Assembly (NCBI GenBank): GCA_001873065.1
Contig: MNYM01000014.1
Span: 62,001-126,000 of the forward strand
DNA length: 64,000 nt
Source: Flavobacteriaceae bacterium CG2_30_31_66
GTDB lineage: Bacteria; Bacteroidota; Bacteroidia; Flavobacteriales; Flavobacteriaceae
Direction of reading: 5' to 3'
The notes under the pieces were generated by a model. It was not told the DNA's origin, did not search any database, and saw nothing but the letters and a program-made list of their open reading frames with translations. A program made the translations under genes and the position numbers. This document shows positions 55,711 to 64,000 of the stretch, piece after piece. Each line of letters starts with the position of its first letter. Position 1 is the stretch's first letter.

Positions 55711-56733
55711 ATGAATGAAAATTTAAATCCTGAAAACACCAACTATTCTAACCAAGAATTAGAGGTAGAAAAAAAACTACGGCCACTTTCTTTTGAGGAT
55801 TTTACAGGTCAAGATCAAGCATTAGAAAATTTGAAAGTTTTCGTAGAAGCTGCCAATAAAAGAGGTGAAGCTCTAGATCACACTTTGTTTCATGGTCCTC
55901 CAGGATTAGGAAAAACAACATTGGCTCACATTTTAGCCAATGAATTAAAAGTTGGCATCAAAGTAACTTCAGGACCCGTTTTAGACAAACCAGGAGATTT
56001 AGCAGGTTTACTAACCAATTTAGACGAACGTGATGTGCTTTTTATCGATGAAATCCACAGATTAAGTCCAGTTGTGGAGGAATATTTATATTCTGCTATG
56101 GAAGATTATAAGATCGATATTATGATTGAATCTGGTCCAAATGCACGAACTGTTCAAATTAATTTAGAACCTTTTACTCTAATAGGTGCAACAACTCGTT
56201 CAGGGTTGTTAACTGCTCCAATGAGAGCTCGTTTTGGGATTAGTACTAGATTACAATATTATACAAAAGAATTATTAACAACCATTATTCAACGAAGTGC
56301 GCAAATTTTAAAAGTTCCCATAGCTATGGAAGCTGCCATTGAAATTGCTGGCAGAAGCAGGGGAACACCAAGAATTGCGAATGCTTTGTTGAGAAGAGTA
56401 AGAGATTTTGCTCAAATAAAAGGCAATGGAAAAATCACCCTTGAAATCGCAAAATTCGCATTAGAAGCATTGAATGTTGACACTTATGGTTTGGATGAAA
56501 TGGATAATAAAATTTTGATAACCATCATTGATAAATTCAAGGGAGGTCCTGTTGGTATTAGCACAATTGCAACTGCTGTAAGCGAAAATACAGAAACCAT
56601 TGAAGAAGTGTATGAACCGTTTTTAATTCAACAAGGTTTTATCACACGAACGCCAAGAGGAAGAGAAGTTACGGATTTAGCCTACAAACATTTAGGCAGA
56701 ATAAAAGGGATAAATCAAGGAGAACTTTTTTAA
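55711..56733 (+). CDS. ruvB: Holliday junction branch migration helicase RuvB
   Basis: 340 aa from the ATG at 55711; a GTG two codons upstream also opens the frame. The AAA+ domain has Walker [10 protein letters not shown], Walker [10 protein letters not shown] and sensor I in GATTRSG, followed by the winged-helix C-terminus with RTPRGREVT. It drives branch migration with RuvA. A TATCTTTG box (55698-55705) would place the start of transcription at about the ATG, so the message could be nearly leaderless. SulP follows 1 base after the stop. Confidence 0.95.
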   Translation: MNENLNPENTNYSNQELEVEKKLRPLSFEDFTGQDQALENLKVFVEAANKRGEALDHTLFHGPPGLGKTTLAHILANELKVGIKVTSGPVLDKPGDLAGLLTNLDERDVLFIDEIHRLSPVVEEYLYSAMEDYKIDIMIESGPNARTVQINLEPFTLIGATTRSGLLTAPMRARFGISTRLQYYTKELLTTIIQRSAQILKVPIAMEAAIEIAGRSRGTPRIANALLRRVRDFAQIKGNGKITLEIAKFALEALNVDTYGLDEMDNKILITIIDKFKGGPVGISTIATAVSENTETIEEVYEPFLIQQGFITRTPRGREVTDLAYKHLGRIKGINQGELF

Positions 56734-56734
56734 A

Positions 56735-58462
56735 ATGAATATCAAAAAAATAATTCCAATTTTAGAATGGTTACCCAACTATGATAAATCTTATTTTAAG
56801 GGAGATTTAGTAGCTGGAATTACAGTTGGAATAATTTTAATTCCTCAAGGAATTGCCTATGCTATGATTGCCGGTTTACCCCCAATTTATGGGTTATATT
56901 GTGCATTAGTTCCTCAAATTATTTACGCAATTTTTGGTTCAGCTAGGCAAGTTGCTATTGGACCTGTAGCAATGGATTCTTTGATTGTTGCCACTGGAGT
57001 TTCTACACTTGCGTTGGCAGGTTCTGAAAGTTACATTTCAATAGCGATTTTATTGGGATTAATGGTGGGTACCATCCAATTTATTTTGGGAATTTTTAGC
57101 TTAGGATTTATCGTGAATTTTTTGTCAAGACCAGTTATTACAGGTTTTACATCTGCAATTGCACTCATTATTGGTGTCAATCAATTTAGAAATTTATTTG
57201 GAGTTGATTTTATTCAAAATGATCAAATTCATTTGATTTTAGAGGATATTTTTTTAAAAATTTCGGATTATAATTTTCATACAACCTTCATTGGTTTGAT
57301 GGCAGTAATTATTATTTTGATTTTCAGAAAGATTAATAAAAGAATTCCAAATGCGTTAATTGTTGTAGTTTTCGGAATACTTACGATGAAGTATTTTGGA
57401 AAAAATTTGATAGATGTTTCTATCGTAAAATATATTCCTTCTGGATTGCCAACTTTTGGAATTCCTGAATTTGACTTGGATCAAATAAGAGAATTATTTT
57501 CAATAGCACTAACATTAGTGATGGTTGGTTATTTAGAAACCATTTCTATCGGAAAATTTCAAGAATCTAAACAAGATGAGTATAAAGTAAGACCAAATCA
57601 AGAGTTAATTGCTTTAGGATTAAGTAATATGGTAGGGTCATTATTCAAAACCATTCCAATTGCATCAAGTTTTTCACGATCTGCAATTAACCAAGAAAGT
57701 GGTGCGAAAACAGGAATGGCTGCTTTTATTTCAGTAGTGATGGTGACTATAACATTACTTTTTTTAACGCCTTTATTTTATTTTTTACCGAAAACAATAT
57801 TGGCGGCGATTATCATTGTCGCTGTTTTTTCTCTGGTAAATATCAAAGAAGCTGCTTTTTTGTGGCGTGCAAATAATTTAGATTTTTGGTTGCTAATTTC
57901 TACATTTATTGCAACACTTTTTTTTGGCATTGAATACGGAATCGCTGTTGGAGTTGGATTGTCTCTGGTTGTTTTAATTTTCAGAACTTCAAGACCTTAT
58001 GTGGTGGAATTAGGAAAAGTTCCTGACGCCAATTTTTATAGAAATAAAGAACGATTTGAAGATGTAATTATTGAAAATGATATCTTGGTTTTTCGTTTTG
58101 ATGCCCAATTATTTTATGCAAATTCAAGTTATTTTAGAGATAAAATGGACGAAATGGCAGAAAAAAAAGGAAAGGCATTAAAATTGATAGTATTAGACTC
58201 AGAAAGCATCAATAGAACTGATAGTACAGGAGTTGAAATGCTTAAAGAACGAATTAAATTTTATCAAAAAAAAGGCATTTTATTTTATTTTGCTGGGGCA
58301 AAAGGACCTTTGCGAGATGCATTATTTAAAGGTGGTCTGTTGAGTATTATTGATGTAAATCATTTCTTTATGAAAGCCAATGATGCTGTTAAGTTTTTTA
58401 GAACTGGAGATAGAAAATCTCAGGAAAAATTTGCAAAATACATTCATCAAGCATATAAATAA
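56735..58462 (+). CDS. SulP-family anion transporter with STAS domain
   Basis: 575 aa. About 10-14 transmembrane helices (about 1-430), with the SulP signature around GIILIPQGIAYAMIAGLPPIYGLY. The C-terminal STAS domain (about 440-560) has NRTDSTGVEML. It probably takes up sulfate, bicarbonate or another anion; the substrate is not predictable. It sits next to sulfur genes, which favours sulfate. It starts one base after ruvB. Confidence 0.88.
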   Translation: MNIKKIIPILEWLPNYDKSYFKGDLVAGITVGIILIPQGIAYAMIAGLPPIYGLYCALVPQIIYAIFGSARQVAIGPVAMDSLIVATGVSTLALAGSESYISIAILLGLMVGTIQFILGIFSLGFIVNFLSRPVITGFTSAIALIIGVNQFRNLFGVDFIQNDQIHLILEDIFLKISDYNFHTTFIGLMAVIIILIFRKINKRIPNALIVVVFGILTMKYFGKNLIDVSIVKYIPSGLPTFGIPEFDLDQIRELFSIALTLVMVGYLETISIGKFQESKQDEYKVRPNQELIALGLSNMVGSLFKTIPIASSFSRSAINQESGAKTGMAAFISVVMVTITLLFLTPLFYFLPKTILAAIIIVAVFSLVNIKEAAFLWRANNLDFWLLISTFIATLFFGIEYGIAVGVGLSLVVLIFRTSRPYVVELGKVPDANFYRNKERFEDVIIENDILVFRFDAQLFYANSSYFRDKMDEMAEKKGKALKLIVLDSESINRTDSTGVEMLKERIKFYQKKGILFYFAGAKGPLRDALFKGGLLSIIDVNHFFMKANDAVKFFRTGDRKSQEKFAKYIHQAYK

Positions 58463-58537
58463 AAAGATACATCTGATAAAAATCATCAAAAAAATAAAAT
58501 ATCAAGTCTAATTTTGACTTTTTAAAATATAATTAAA

Positions 58538-59944
58538 ATGAAAATTGAACAAATTTACACAGGATGTTTAGCGCAAGGAGCCTATTATATTGAAAGTAAT
58601 GGCGAAGTTGCCATTATTGATCCATTAAGAGAAGTACAAGATTATATAGACAGAGCTGCAAAAGACAATGCAAAAATAAAGTACATTTTTGAAACGCATT
58701 TTCATGCTGATTTTGTAAGTGGTCACGTAACATTGGCAGAAAAAACAGGAGCAAAAATTGTTTATGGACCTTCAGCTCAAACCAATTTTGACGCACTAAT
58801 AGCAGAAGATAATCAGGTTTTTAAATTGGGAAATATTACCATTACAGTACTTCACACGCCTGGTCATACTATGGAAAGTGCTTGTTATTTATTGAAAGAC
58901 GAAAATGGAAAAGACCACGCACTTTTTAGTGGTGACACGTTGTTTTTGGGCGATGTTGGAAGACCAGATTTGGCTCAAAAAGGAGCTATTACTGAAAAGG
59001 AATTAGCAGGGTTTTTATACGACAGTTTGCGTATAAAAGTGATGACTTTAGCAGATGATGTAATTGTATATCCCGCTCATGGAGCTGGTTCAGCTTGCGG
59101 AAAAAACCTAAGTAAAGAAACTGTTGGCACGATTGGAAATCAAAAAGAAACCAACTATGCTTTGAGAGAAAACATGACCAAAGAAGAGTTTGTAAAAGAA
59201 GTAACAGATGGCTTATTGCCTCCCCCAGCGTATTTTCCATTGAATGTAAAATTGAATAGAGAAGGGTATGAAAATATTGAAGATGTCATCAAAAATAGTG
59301 CAAAACCTTTGTCTGCCGAAGAATTTGAGTTGCTAGCTAATGAAACTGACGCTGTTATTTTAGACGTTCGTGATCAATCAGAATTTTCGAAAGGATTCAT
59401 TCCTCAATCTATTTTTATTGGTTTGGGAGGCACTTTTGCACCTTGGGTTGGCGCATTGATCAAAGACATTAAACAAGCAATTTTATTAGTGACTCCAATT
59501 GGTGAAGAAGAAAGTACTATTACTCGTTTATCAAGGGTTGGTTTTGATAATGTGATTGGATATTTAGACGGAAGTTTTGAAACTTGGATAAATTCTGGAA
59601 AAGAAATGGATGTTTTAAATTCCATTTCTGTTGAAAATCTATCAAAAAAAATCAAAGAAAGTACCATTGTTTTTGATGTTCGAAAAGCAAGTGAATATCA
59701 AAGTGAACATGCATTAATTGCCCAAAATACGCCTCTTGATTATTTGAATGATTATATTTCACAATTTCCTGAAAAAGAAACATTTTTTGTGCATTGTGCA
59801 GGAGGTTATCGTTCTGTGATTGCAGCTTCTATTTTGAAAGCACGTGGTTTTCATAACGTAATTGATATTGAAGGAGGTTTTGACGCTATTCAAAAATCAG
59901 GTATTGAAAAAACAGCTTTTGTGTGCCCAACAACAATAAAATAA
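58538..59944 (+). CDS. CstB-like persulfide dioxygenase with two rhodanese domains
   Basis: 468 aa. The metallo-beta-lactamase-fold dioxygenase (about 1-255) has THFHADFVSGH (His54, His56, Asp58), His110 in HTPGHTM and Asp133 in SGDTLF for non-haem iron, and Cys187 in GAGSACGKN. A first rhodanese-like domain (about 265-360) lacks a catalytic Cys (LVTPIGEEES). The second (about 365-468) has Cys420 in FVHCAGGYRS. This layout equals CstB of Staphylococcus, which turns sulfane-sulfur persulfides into thiosulfate. It should clear sulfide and persulfides; a cysteine-based sensor is not seen nearby. Confidence 0.85.
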   Translation: MKIEQIYTGCLAQGAYYIESNGEVAIIDPLREVQDYIDRAAKDNAKIKYIFETHFHADFVSGHVTLAEKTGAKIVYGPSAQTNFDALIAEDNQVFKLGNITITVLHTPGHTMESACYLLKDENGKDHALFSGDTLFLGDVGRPDLAQKGAITEKELAGFLYDSLRIKVMTLADDVIVYPAHGAGSACGKNLSKETVGTIGNQKETNYALRENMTKEEFVKEVTDGLLPPPAYFPLNVKLNREGYENIEDVIKNSAKPLSAEEFELLANETDAVILDVRDQSEFSKGFIPQSIFIGLGGTFAPWVGALIKDIKQAILLVTPIGEEESTITRLSRVGFDNVIGYLDGSFETWINSGKEMDVLNSISVENLSKKIKESTIVFDVRKASEYQSEHALIAQNTPLDYLNDYISQFPEKETFFVHCAGGYRSVIAASILKARGFHNVIDIEGGFDAIQKSGIEKTAFVCPTTIK

Positions 59945-59952
59945 TTTTCAAA

Positions 59953-60312
59953 ATGAGATATTTTATGTTTTTTTTCGGTATTTTTTTTGTGTCTTGTGGA
60001 AATTCACAGGATATAAAAAAAATATCCAATACTGAATTAAAACAGTTATTGTCAAAAGAAAAAATCCAATTATTGGATGTAAGAACTCCTGAAGAAGTAT
60101 CTGAAGGATTTATAAAATCTGCCAAATTTGCCAATCTTTTTGATGCTGACTTTTATCAAAAAGCGAGTGCTCAATTAGACAAATCAAAACCTGTCTATTT
60201 GTATTGTAGAACATCAAACAGAAGCAGTGCAGCAGCAGCTATTTTAAAAGAAAAAGGATTTAATGTATATTTTTTAGAAGGAGGATATACCAAATGGAAA
60301 TCAAAAAATTAA
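59953..60312 (+). CDS. rhodanese-domain lipoprotein
   Basis: 119 aa from the ATG at 59953, not the upstream GTG, since the lipoprotein signal needs MRYFMFFFGIFFVSC, with lipobox Cys15. The mature part is a single rhodanese domain with catalytic Cys in VYLYCRTSNRSS. It could transfer sulfane sulfur in the periplasm or at the outer membrane. It starts 8 bases after the CstB-like gene and ends 5 bases before the likely start of the HMA gene. Confidence 0.87.
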   Translation: MRYFMFFFGIFFVSCGNSQDIKKISNTELKQLLSKEKIQLLDVRTPEEVSEGFIKSAKFANLFDADFYQKASAQLDKSKPVYLYCRTSNRSSAAAAILKEKGFNVYFLEGGYTKWKSKN

Positions 60313-60317
60313 ATAAC

Positions 60318-60584
60318 ATGACAACAAATATTCAAATAGAAAATTTAAAATGTGGTGGTTGTGCTTCAACCATCAAAAAAGGAATTTCATCATTACAAGG
60401 AGTTCAAGAAGTAACTGTTGATGTTGAAAATTCAATCGTAACAATTGATTCAGAAAATGCTGATTTGGTTGAAATCAAAGAAAAATTATCAAAATTAGGC
60501 TACCCTGAAGTGGGAGACAAAAACACAGTACTTCACAAAGCAAAATCGTTTGTGAGTTGTGCTGTTGGAAGAATGGATTCTTGA
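60318..60584 (+). CDS. heavy-metal-associated (HMA) domain protein
   Basis: 88 aa from the ATG at 60318; an upstream in-frame ATG at 60294 overlaps the rhodanese gene. The metal-binding site is CGGC (Cys12 and Cys15) in the first loop of a small ferredoxin-like fold. A third Cys lies in FVSCAVGR near the C-terminus. Such proteins bind or carry Cu(I) or similar soft metals. Being in a sulfur cluster, it may tie sulfide handling to copper, but this is only context. Confidence 0.8.
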   Translation: MTTNIQIENLKCGGCASTIKKGISSLQGVQEVTVDVENSIVTIDSENADLVEIKEKLSKLGYPEVGDKNTVLHKAKSFVSCAVGRMDS

Positions 60585-60620
60585 TAGTCTTAAAAAGTAA
60601 ATAGCCTATTAAATTGCACT

Positions 60621-62477
60621 ATGCAAACCAAACTCCTTTTTATTACACCACCATTTACGCAGTTAAATACTGCATATCCTGCAAGTGCTTATTTAAAAGG
60701 GTTTTTAGAAAAAAATGAGGTTTCTTTTGCGCACTGTGATTTAAGTATTGAGCTTTTTACAGCCATTTTTACAAGAGATTTTCTACAAGAAATTTTTAAA
60801 GAAGCAACTTTATTAGGGAATTTTGACTTTCCTAAAGTTAAAAAAATGAAAGATATTTACATATCAAGAGTTGATATCGTAATTTCTTTTCTTCAAAAAC
60901 AAGACATTGAAACTGCTCATAAAATTTTAGAACCCAAATTTTTACCAAAAGGTCACAGATTGATTCATGTCAATAAAGCTATAAAGTGGGAAAATGGTGA
61001 GGCTGGAATTATTGACAAAGCAAAACATTATGCCACACTTTTTATTGAAGAAATTGGCGATTTTATTCACGCAAATGTGGATGAGTTTTTTGCATTTACC
61101 AAATACGCTGAACAAATTGCCACAGCAGCAAGCAATTTCAATCAAATTGATGAATTTTTAAACAGTCAGCATTCATTGATTGAAGATAAAATGTTCGATC
61201 TTTTAGAAGCGCAAATTTTAGAACATTCCCCAAATTTGGTTTGTTTTACAATTCCTTTTCCTGGAAATTTATTTGCGGCTTTGCGTTGTTCTCAATTTAT
61301 CAAACAGTTTTTTCCAGATATTAAAATTGCATTTGGTGGTGGTTATTGCAATACAGAATTGCGTTCCTTATCTGATCCTAGAATTTTTGACTATGTAGAT
61401 TTTATTTCTTTGGATGATGGAGAAGGTCCTTTGCTGAAAATTATACACTATTTAGAGGGTACTATTGATGTAAATCAACTAGAAAGAACTTTTATTTTAG
61501 AAAACAATCGAGTAGTTTATAAAAATAAAATCCCCAATACCATCTTTCATCACAAAAATTTACCTACACCCAATTATGTAGGATTGCCTTTTCATAAATA
61601 CGTTTCTTTTTTGGATGTGGTAAATCCAATGCACAGAATGTGGACAGATGCAAGATGGAATAAACTCACCATTTCTCATGGTTGTTATTGGAAACAATGT
61701 TCTTTTTGCGATGTTACGTTGGATTATATTGGCAATTATCAAAACACCACAGCAGAAGATTTGGTCAACAAAATTCAGCAAATCATGCAAGATACTGGCA
61801 TTACAGGTTTTCATTTTGTAGATGAAGCTGCGCCTCCAAAAATGCTAAAAGCACTTTCTTTGAAGTTATTAGAAAGAAATGTAAAAATTTCGTGGTGGAC
61901 AAACATTCGTTTCGAAAAAACCTTCGATTTTGAGTTGTGTCAACTCATGGCGAAATCTGGTTGTATTGCTGTGACTGGTGGTTTGGAAGTTGCTTCTGAT
62001 AGATTATTGGCAAAAATGAAAAAAGGAGTAGATATTGCGCAAGTTACCAGAGTTACTCACAACTTTTCACAAAATAATATTTTGGTTCATGCGTATTTGA
62101 TGTATGGTTTTCCCACAGAAACCGAACAAGAAACCATTGATTCGTTAGAAGTTGTAAGGCAATTGTTTGAAAAAAATTGCATTCAATCTGCCTTTTGGCA
62201 TCAATTTACAGCAACTGCACACAGTCCTGTAGGACAAAATCCTGATGAATTTAGCATTGAAATTACAGGGCCTGTTTTTGAAGGTTTTGCTCAAAATGAT
62301 TTGTATCACAAAGACCCAAAAGGCGCAGATCATCCAACATTTACTAAAGGATTAAACTTGGCATTACATAATTATTTAAACAATGTTGGTTATAAAGAAA
62401 ATCTACAAAATTGGTTCGATTTTCCCATTCCAAAAACTACGCATTCTAACGATTTGATTGAGGAGTTTTTGAGGTGA
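60621..62477 (+). CDS. B12-binding-domain radical SAM protein
   Basis: 618 aa. The N-terminal half is a cobalamin-binding-like Rossmann region (KLLFITPPFTQLN, IKIAFGGGY, YVDFISLDDGEGPLLKI). The radical SAM core has CYWKQCSFC: Cys355, Cys360 and Cys363, a CX4CX2C spacing instead of the classical CX3CX2C. A C-terminal extension (about 520-618) follows. No His ligand for B12 was identified, so the corrin may bind base-off. The substrate is unknown, and no biosynthetic genes are beside it. It is 36 bases after the HMA gene and converges on the sigma gene. Confidence 0.82.
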   Translation: MQTKLLFITPPFTQLNTAYPASAYLKGFLEKNEVSFAHCDLSIELFTAIFTRDFLQEIFKEATLLGNFDFPKVKKMKDIYISRVDIVISFLQKQDIETAHKILEPKFLPKGHRLIHVNKAIKWENGEAGIIDKAKHYATLFIEEIGDFIHANVDEFFAFTKYAEQIATAASNFNQIDEFLNSQHSLIEDKMFDLLEAQILEHSPNLVCFTIPFPGNLFAALRCSQFIKQFFPDIKIAFGGGYCNTELRSLSDPRIFDYVDFISLDDGEGPLLKIIHYLEGTIDVNQLERTFILENNRVVYKNKIPNTIFHHKNLPTPNYVGLPFHKYVSFLDVVNPMHRMWTDARWNKLTISHGCYWKQCSFCDVTLDYIGNYQNTTAEDLVNKIQQIMQDTGITGFHFVDEAAPPKMLKALSLKLLERNVKISWWTNIRFEKTFDFELCQLMAKSGCIAVTGGLEVASDRLLAKMKKGVDIAQVTRVTHNFSQNNILVHAYLMYGFPTETEQETIDSLEVVRQLFEKNCIQSAFWHQFTATAHSPVGQNPDEFSIEITGPVFEGFAQNDLYHKDPKGADHPTFTKGLNLALHNYLNNVGYKENLQNWFDFPIPKTTHSNDLIEEFLR

Positions 62478-62489
62478 AAGTTTAATTTA

Positions 62490-63353
62490 TCAAAGATAAG
62501 TTCTCAAAACAGTAGCCCTAGATTTTGATTTTAATTTATTCAAAGCGCGTTGTTTTACTTGACGAACACGTTCTCTTGTGATATTGAAAGTTTCGCCAAT
62601 TTCTGTCAAACTATAAGCGATGTTTTTATTATTCAGCCCATAATACATTTGAATAATTGCAGCTTCTTTTTCAGGAAGTGTTTTTAATGCTCTGCTAATT
62701 TCAATTTCCAAGGATTTTTTCATCAAATTATTATCTGGTTTTGGAGAATTTTCTGAACCCAAAATAGTATAAAAATTAGCGTCTTCACCTTCTCTAAATG
62801 GAGCATCCATAGACAAATGTCTACCAGAATTTTTCATGCTTTGCGCAACATTTTGCTCGGTCAAATCCAATTCATTCGCGATTTCTACATACGAAGGAAC
62901 TCTTTCGTTTTGTTGTTCTAATTTTGCATATACTTTATTGATTTTATTGATGCTTCCAATTTTATTTAACGGCAAACGCACAATTCTTGATTGCTCAGCC
63001 AACGCTTGTAAAATGGATTGCCGAATCCACCAAACTGCATACGAAATAAACTTAAAACCTCTAGTTTCATCAAATCTTTTGGCTGCTTTCACCAATCCTA
63101 AATTGCCTTCATTAATCAAATCTGATAATTTTAAACCTTGATTTTGGTATTGTTTAGCAACAGAAACCACAAATCGCAAGTTCGATTTCACCAATAAATC
63201 CAACGCTCTTTTATCGCCTTTTTTAATTTTTATTGCCAATTCTACTTCTTCATCTGCCGTAATTAATTCGATTTTACCAATTTCTTGAAAATATTTTTCC
63301 AAAGATTTTGTATCGCGATTGGTAACTTGCTTGGTGATTTTCAGTTGCCTCAT
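62490..63353 (-). CDS. rpoD: primary sigma factor (RpoD/SigA type)
   Basis: 287 aa, short as in Bacteroidota. Region 1.2 is [17 protein letters not shown], region 2 contains [38 protein letters not shown] with [16 protein letters not shown], region 3 follows, and region 4 has the helix-turn-helix [18 protein letters not shown]. It directs transcription from TTTG/TAnnTTTG promoters, two clear examples of which are in this window. The start is the ATG at 63351-63353. Confidence 0.96.
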   Translation of the reverse strand: MRQLKITKQVTNRDTKSLEKYFQEIGKIELITADEEVELAIKIKKGDKRALDLLVKSNLRFVVSVAKQYQNQGLKLSDLINEGNLGLVKAAKRFDETRGFKFISYAVWWIRQSILQALAEQSRIVRLPLNKIGSINKINKVYAKLEQQNERVPSYVEIANELDLTEQNVAQSMKNSGRHLSMDAPFREGEDANFYTILGSENSPKPDNNLMKKSLEIEISRALKTLPEKEAAIIQMYYGLNNKNIAYSLTEIGETFNITRERVRQVKQRALNKLKSKSRATVLRTYL

Positions 63354-63377
63354 TTGTTATTTTTATGTTTTAAATGT

Positions 63378-63569
63378 TTAAATAAATAAATTAAAATCAT
63401 CGCAATTTTTAATTTCGCCATAATACGTTTCTCTGTATTTGTGAAGCGTTTTCACAGGAATTCCAAATAAATATTTTTTTATTGAAGTAACTCTACAATT
63501 CAACATTCCCATGGCAGATGAATAATATTTTTGTTGTTTGGTTTTTCTTTTAATTCTGATAAGTTTCAT
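63378..63569 (-). CDS. small conserved-looking hypothetical protein upstream of the sigma gene
   Basis: 63 aa, basic, no signal peptide. MKLIRIKRKTKQQKYYSS, LNCRVTSIKKYLFGIP and RETYYGEIKNCDDF form a pattern that seems protein-like and that I associate with other flavobacteria, though without a search. Two Cys residues are present. It is 24 bases upstream of the sigma gene on the same strand, probably in the same transcript. Function unknown. Confidence 0.55.
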   Translation of the reverse strand: MKLIRIKRKTKQQKYYSSAMGMLNCRVTSIKKYLFGIPVKTLHKYRETYYGEIKNCDDFNLFI

Positions 63570-63648
63570 ATAAATAGTTTTTTAAAACGCATTGAAAAAT
63601 GCATTTTTTGATGGAATAAAATGGAAATAAATTTTATTGAGTTCTTAC

Positions 63649-63753
63649 CTAAAAAGCTGGAGGAATGAATTTATCAGATTGATTTCTAAAGATGCTAAAA
63701 TCAAAACTATAAACTCTTTTATTTCTTTTTTGATAAATGGTGGAAATTTTCAT
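63649..63753 (-). CDS. possible 34-aa small ORF at the start of the sigma transcript
   Basis: ATG at 63751-63753 to TAG at 63649-63651; it encodes a basic, aromatic peptide ending SDKFIPPAF. A near-match to the -7 box (TATATTAG) lies just upstream. It precedes the 63-aa ORF by 79 bases. It could be a real micro-protein, an upstream regulatory ORF, or chance. Confidence 0.25.
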   Translation of the reverse strand: MKISTIYQKRNKRVYSFDFSIFRNQSDKFIPPAF

Positions 63754-63773
63754 GTTTTGCTAATATACAAAAA

Positions 63774-63803
63774 ATAAGCCGTTTTTGCTAAAAAACGGCT
63801 TAT
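63774..63803 (-). terminator. intrinsic terminator of the TonB-dependent receptor gene
   Basis: ATAAGCCGTTTTT (63774-63786) pairs with AAAAACGGCTTAT (63791-63803) around GCTA. On minus it is followed by a T-rich run, as expected for the gene ending at 63848. Confidence 0.85.
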
Positions 63804-63847
63804 AAATGTACTTTTTATATCAAAATTTAAGAAAATCTAAGAAATAT

Positions 63848-64000
63848 TTAAAAACTTAGTGTAACTCCCACTAAAAAATTTCTAGTTGCTTGTGGATAAT
63901 ATCCTGCTCCATCCAAAGTAGTAATTGCATTCGGATTTGACCAAGTATCATCAAATGTATAATAATAACCTCTATCCACATATTCTGCATTGAAAATGTT
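63848..64000 (-). CDS. C-terminal end of a TonB-dependent outer-membrane receptor (partial)
   Basis: Only the last 50 codons are inside the window; the gene continues past the right edge. The end reads QATRNFLVGVTLSF and stop, the last beta strand of a TonB-dependent receptor with the terminal Phe used in outer-membrane insertion. The substrate is unknown from this part. Confidence 0.85.
   Translation of the reverse strand, partial: NIFNAEYVDRGYYYTFDDTWSNPNAITTLDGAGYYPQATRNFLVGVTLSF

Noticed and set aside
1-64000. CRISPR arrays, rRNA genes or an origin of replication.
   Set aside because: No regularly spaced repeats, no rRNA-like sequence and no dnaA-box cluster were seen; only one tRNA was found.

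Overview
The window is chromosomal DNA of a Bacteroidota member, almost certainly Flavobacteriaceae (a marine Polaribacter/Tenacibaculum-like genome is the best guess). The evidence is very AT-rich DNA, a short (287 aa) primary sigma factor, promoters of the TTTG-N19-TAnnTTTG type, a tRNA without an encoded CCA end, a type IX secretion (T9SS) C-terminal sorting domain, a DUF2723 protein, and the act (alternative complex III) plus cox respiratory cluster. The window starts inside a sensor kinase gene and ends inside a TonB-dependent receptor gene.

Layout. 1-1955: hybrid-style two-component pair (kinase, then receiver). 1977-8614 (mostly minus): TsaC/Sua5, an RluA-type pseudouridine synthase, a DUF3592-like membrane protein, a small lipoprotein and DNA polymerase I. 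8723-10323: membrane metallophosphoesterase and a thioredoxin-fold protein with no active-site cysteines. 10384-13506: DUF2723 membrane glycosyltransferase-like protein. 13678-13748: tRNA-Gln with a clear promoter. 13784-18521 (minus): thrA-thrB-thrC, with a threonine-rich leader peptide ahead of thrA. 18834-20399: unknown helical protein. 20533-35438: branched-chain amino acid cluster leuA-leuB-ilvD-ilvB-[accessory island]-ilvN-ilvC. 35602-38740: GapN-like dehydrogenase, an isolated four-helix-bundle receptor-like protein, and a universal stress protein. 38930-43605: rimP-nusA-infB with an intrinsic hairpin just downstream of its promoter. 44236-55588: actABCDEF-coxBA, a complete quinol:cytochrome c oxidoreductase plus cytochrome c oxidase module. 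55711-60584: ruvB, a SulP transporter, and a small sulfur cluster (CstB-like persulfide dioxygenase/rhodanese, rhodanese lipoprotein, HMA protein). 60621-62477: B12-binding radical SAM protein. 62490-63569: primary sigma factor and a small protein upstream of it.

The most unusual part is the 6.7-kb island (about 26,690-33,400) inserted between ilvB and ilvN, the two subunits of acetohydroxyacid synthase, which are normally adjacent. It looks like a polymorphic-toxin locus. It holds a Sec-exported Sel1-repeat protein ending in a T9SS sorting domain, then a Sec-exported 711-aa protein with a hydrophobic pre-toxin region and a C-terminal AHH nuclease. A candidate immunity gene overlaps the toxin by ATGA and is followed by a paralogue. 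Further on are cassette debris, a secreted-protein gene broken by an inverted pair of REP-like palindromes, an orphan toxin tip, and a second candidate immunity gene. The toxin carries no T9SS domain of its own, so the preceding Sel1/T9SS protein is a candidate carrier or partner. This is inference and is set out in the findings.

All calls come from reading the sequence and from family knowledge; no database search was run.
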